DNA from: Orenia metallireducens | Lineage (GTDB): Bacteria > Bacillota > Halanaerobiia > Halobacteroidales > Halobacteroidaceae | Direction of reading: 5' to 3' | NCBI RefSeq assembly: GCF_003001995.1 | Contig: NZ_PVNB01000015.1 | Location: 1-64,000, forward strand | Length of the DNA: 64,000 bases | Part shown: positions 61,261 through 64,000 of the stretch, piece after piece | How the letters are laid out: each line of letters begins with the position of its first letter | How positions within the stretch are numbered: position 1 is the first letter of the stretch | Program-made: the position numbers and the translations under genes | The notes under the pieces: model-generated | The model's input: the letters and a program-made list of their open reading frames with translations, nothing else | Databases searched by the model: none | What the model was told of the DNA's origin: nothing

Positions 61261-61585
61261 GAGATAATGCGACACTTTTACTTCAGTTGATAGTGTACAG
61301 TTAACAGTTTAAAGTTAAGGTCTTTAAAACTGAAGAAAATTTTTGTTTGAACGAAGCAAGCATTCTAAAGAAAAAATAATAACAATATAATCTTTGAAGT
61401 AGAATTTTTAAATTTCATCACTTCAATAGATATTAATTGCGTAGTGAGTTACAATTTTCTTCTAGACATTTTGGTTACTTTTAGGGCAATGCTAAAAGTC
61501 ACTCGGGAGAAAAGCTGATAAGCTTTCCCGAAAAATATTTTAATAATTTTGTTCGCTTTTAAAAAGCGAACGTGTCGTAATATAC
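61261..61585. mobile_element. MITE-like element, long compound subtype (copy 8)
   Basis: Termini GAGATAATGCGACACTTTT and ACGTGTCGTAATATACTC. The interior shares blocks with copy 1: GAAGAAAATTTTTGTTTGAACGAAGCAA near 61331-61358, then GTGAGTTACAATTTTCTTC near 61445, and TTGGTTACTTTTA. It adds its own hairpins: CTTTTAGG...CTAAAAG (61479-61497), GGGAGAAAAGCT-gat-AAGCTTTCCCG (61505-61531) and TTCGCTTTTAAAAAGCGAA (61553-61571). No coding capacity. Confidence 0.62.
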
Positions 61586-61624
61586 TCATTAATCGCCCCA
61601 CCAACAATTAACTATCTATCAAAA

Positions 61625-61670
61625 AATAAAAGTGCTACTTAGCTTCTTAGCTAAGTAGCACTTTTATTTT
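61625..61670 (-). terminator. Terminator of the RND transporter gene
   Basis: AAAAGTGCTACTTAGCT-tctt-AGCTAAGTAGCACTTTT (61628-61665), a 17-base perfect stem with T-runs on both strands. Confidence 0.92.
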
Positions 61671-61678
61671 ACCTTAAA

Positions 61679-64000
61679 TTATGCTTTTATCTCTGTCTCT
61701 TCATCACCATGAAGGATCTTTCTTAAAAAGTTCATTACAAGTTGAGAAAGGTCTTCCATAATATCATAGATAACTGGAACAATTACCAAGGTCAAGACTG
61801 TAGCAAGGGATAATCCACCAATTACTACAATTGCCATCGATTGTTGCATCTCAGCTCCTGCTCCAATTCCTAAGGCTAAAGGTATCATCGCTAAGATAGT
61901 TGTAAGCGATGTCATCATAACTGGTCTTAATCTGATCGGTCCAGCATTTAAAATAGCCTGTTCTCGATCTTCATATTCACGCCGTGTGTTGATATAATCT
62001 ACCAGCACGATACCATTATTAACAACAATTCCCGCTAGCATAATTATCCCAATAAAACCATTGATACTCAAAGGGACACCTGTAATTGCTAAAGCAGAAA
62101 TTGCTCCTACCAAAGAGACTGGTACTGTAAACATGATTATAAAGGGATGGACTAAAGATTCAAACTGAGCAGCCATTACCATATAAACTAAGATAATCGC
62201 TAGAATCATCGCCTTTCCTAACTCTTGGAAGGACTCTGCCATATCACCAGCATCACCTTGATAATTGATACTATATCCTGCTGGAAGGTCTAACTTAGCT
62301 AATCTTCCTTGAATATCTCCTAATACAGCACCTAAACTACGGTTATGTGTATCTGTAGAGATAGTAAACTTACGTTCTTGCTCTTCTCTTTCAATTGCAT
62401 TTGGACCTGTTGCATATCTTATCTTAGCTATCTGTGATAATGGTACTAATCCACCTTGTGGAGAGTTAATTTTGATATTCAATAGTTTATTAACTGAATT
62501 GGTCTCGTCATCAAATAGCTTCAAGCGAATATCATACTCTTTTCCATTCTCTTTATATTTACTTACTTCTGCACCATCAATTGCAGTATCTAAGGTATTA
62601 AATAATTGTTGCTTGGTAATCCCTAGTTCTTTAGCTAAGTTCTCTTTAGGGATAATCTCCAATTCTGGTTTACTAGCCTTAGGTGTAATCGCAATGTTTC
62701 TAGTTCCTTCTGTAGCTTCAATCTCTCCTTCTATTCGCTTAGCTAAAGCTAATAGAGTATCTAAATCAGGTCCTTGAACATTAACATTGATTGCACTACC
62801 ACCCTTACCTTGACGCCCCATCATTGAAGTCTGTGGTACAACATTGATCTTGGCTCCTGCTACATCCTTTAATCTAGTTCTAATTACCTCAGCAATTTCA
62901 GTAACACTACGTTCTCTATCTTCTAAATCTACTAAATCTACCTCTATTTCACCTTCATAGCTATTGCTATTAGAGCCCACTTCACTAGAAAAACTCTCTA
63001 TCTCTGGAATATCATCAATCTTATGCTTCATCTCTTTGATAAACTCATTAGTATTCTCTAGCTTAGTTCCTTGAGCTAACTCAAAGTAAAGGTTTACTGT
63101 TCCTCGATCAGATTGAGGCATAAACTCAACCTGTAGAGGAATCAATTTACTCTTAAGTCCAAAAGCAAACAGGACTAGAATAACTATTAACGATAGAGCA
63201 ATAGCATAACGCCATTTTAAAGATACTTTTAAAAGTTTTTGATATGCCTTTGTAATGACTCCCCTTTTATTCTTCGACTCGTCTACCTCCACTCGCAATA
63301 GCTTAGAGGATAGCATTGGAATAAAGGTTAGCGCAATTACTAAAGAAGCCAGTAGTGAAAAGGCGATAGTCTTTGACATTGGAGTAAAGATTACTCCTGC
63401 AATCCCTTCTACAAAGAGCATTGGCAAGAATACAATTACTGTAGTCATTGTAGAAGCAAAGATAGCTATACCTACTTCTGCGGTTCCTTCTTTAGCTGCT
63501 TGAACCCTACCTAACCCTTCATGATGATGGCGGTAAATATTCTCCAATACTACTACCGAGTTATCTAAGAGCATCCCAATACCTAAACTCAATCCACCTA
63601 AGGTCAAGTTGTTTAAGGTCAAACCTCCAAAGTACATCATTGCTAAAGTAGCAATTACTGAGGTTGGAATTGCAGTTGAAATAATTACTGTTGTTCTGAT
63701 ATTTCTCAAGAAGAGAAATAGGATGATAACTGCTAAAATTCCACCCATAAAGAAGTTCTGCTGCACACTGGCAATAGAGTCTTTAATAAATTCAGAGGTA
63801 TCTGAAATGACCTTGACTTCGATATTTTCAGGAACCTCTTGCTTTAGCTTCTCTATCTGCTTATTAACTTCATCAGCTACCTCTACAGTATTAGCATCAT
63901 TTTGTTTCTTTACTCCTAGAGTAATACTCCGCTTACCCTTTAAATAACTATACTGCTTTATTTCAGCATGAGTATCTTCAACTACGGCAATATCAGATAA
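61679..64000 (-). CDS. RND-family efflux transporter (AcrB/HAE1-like), 5' end outside the window
   Basis: 773 codons are visible and the frame stays open through the right edge at 64000, so the GTG at 63766 is internal. The full protein should be about 1,000-1,050 aa. Visible parts: the porter domain end (KQYSYLKGKRSITLGV and ANTVEVADEVNKQIEKLK), helices 2-6 with GIGMLLDNSVVVLENIYRHH (the proton-relay helix, Asp followed by Asn instead of the usual Asp-Asp), a second porter domain and the C-terminal helices ending VLTLVIVPVIYDIMEDL. It pumps drugs, lipids or metals with an adaptor and an outer-membrane channel, which fits a diderm. Substrate unknown. Confidence 0.9.
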   Translation of the reverse strand, partial: LSDIAVVEDTHAEIKQYSYLKGKRSITLGVKKQNDANTVEVADEVNKQIEKLKQEVPENIEVKVISDTSEFIKDSIASVQQNFFMGGILAVIILFLFLRNIRTTVIISTAIPTSVIATLAMMYFGGLTLNNLTLGGLSLGIGMLLDNSVVVLENIYRHHHEGLGRVQAAKEGTAEVGIAIFASTMTTVIVFLPMLFVEGIAGVIFTPMSKTIAFSLLASLVIALTFIPMLSSKLLRVEVDESKNKRGVITKAYQKLLKVSLKWRYAIALSLIVILVLFAFGLKSKLIPLQVEFMPQSDRGTVNLYFELAQGTKLENTNEFIKEMKHKIDDIPEIESFSSEVGSNSNSYEGEIEVDLVDLEDRERSVTEIAEVIRTRLKDVAGAKINVVPQTSMMGRQGKGGSAINVNVQGPDLDTLLALAKRIEGEIEATEGTRNIAITPKASKPELEIIPKENLAKELGITKQQLFNTLDTAIDGAEVSKYKENGKEYDIRLKLFDDETNSVNKLLNIKINSPQGGLVPLSQIAKIRYATGPNAIEREEQERKFTISTDTHNRSLGAVLGDIQGRLAKLDLPAGYSINYQGDAGDMAESFQELGKAMILAIILVYMVMAAQFESLVHPFIIMFTVPVSLVGAISALAITGVPLSINGFIGIIMLAGIVVNNGIVLVDYINTRREYEDREQAILNAGPIRLRPVMMTSLTTILAMIPLALGIGAGAEMQQSMAIVVIGGLSLATVLTLVIVPVIYDIMEDLSQLVMNFLRKILHGDEETEIKA

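Overview
Organism. The window is AT-rich, with strong AGGAGG-type ribosome binding sites, intergenic hairpin terminators and many short intergenic repeats, which suggests a low-GC Firmicute. Endospore genes (an orphan GerB-family germinant permease and a Spo0E-like phosphatase) occur together with outer-membrane signs (a beta-barrel-like secreted protein ending in Phe, an RND efflux pump, a SurA/PrsA-like parvulin). Three methyl-accepting chemotaxis proteins and a CheV indicate motility. A diderm, spore-forming, anaerobic halophile of the Halanaerobiales, near Halobacteroidaceae such as Orenia or Halobacteroides, fits best; this is inference, since no rRNA or tRNA is present.

Layout. 0-3.4 kb: the edge of an IS200/IS605 element, a GH108 muramidase, a barrel-like protein, a LacI regulator and a pirin. 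3.5-7.8 kb: a sulfonate/taurine-type ABC operon from a near-consensus promoter, then cysteine synthase. 7.8-10.9 kb: a 24-aa hydrophobic peptide not in the long-ORF set, a Cys-rich copper-storage-type protein, an M14 peptidase lipoprotein and CheV. 10.9-18.9 kb: a copper island, all on the minus strand: CopA with a C-terminal CopZ domain that keeps its own ribosome binding site, an ArsP/DUF318 permease, a truncated CcdA, CsoR, a secreted protein truncated in a YVTN blade, two SHOCT membrane proteins, a predicted di-heme membrane protein and a Met/His-rich Spy-like protein. Three near-identical 17-bp CsoR boxes tie it together. 19.1-20.3 kb: a Fur-controlled flavodoxin-DUF3793 operon. 20.7-26.3 kb: parvulin, GerB permease, CadA and CadC. 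26.7-38.8 kb: Orn/Lys/Arg decarboxylase, small sporulation-type and hypothetical proteins, polysaccharide deacetylase, RlaP-type nucleotidyltransferase, EamA exporter, oligoendopeptidase F and a glycosyltransferase. 38.9-56.3 kb: three MCPs, the nadABC operon with a PfoR-like membrane protein, NSS and FNT transporters, alpha-amylase, MntP, a hemerythrin beside a DUF1858 protein, and DHFR. 56.4-64 kb: a membrane-anchored protein with 21 acidic hexapeptide repeats, MurC, a secreted FG-GAP protein, a 43-aa Cys-rich protein not in the long-ORF set, and the 3' part of an RND transporter.

How the parts work together. The copper island combines cytosolic sensing (CsoR), export (CopA), chaperoning (CopZ) and extracytoplasmic metal handling (Spy-like and di-heme proteins). 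CadA/CadC form a separate Zn/Cd/Pb module.

Most unusual structure. At least eight intergenic elements share terminal inverted repeats near GATATTGCGACACTTT and carry nested inverted repeats inside. They look like a MITE-type family with at least three interior subtypes; two copies are nearly identical and lie in opposite orientation.
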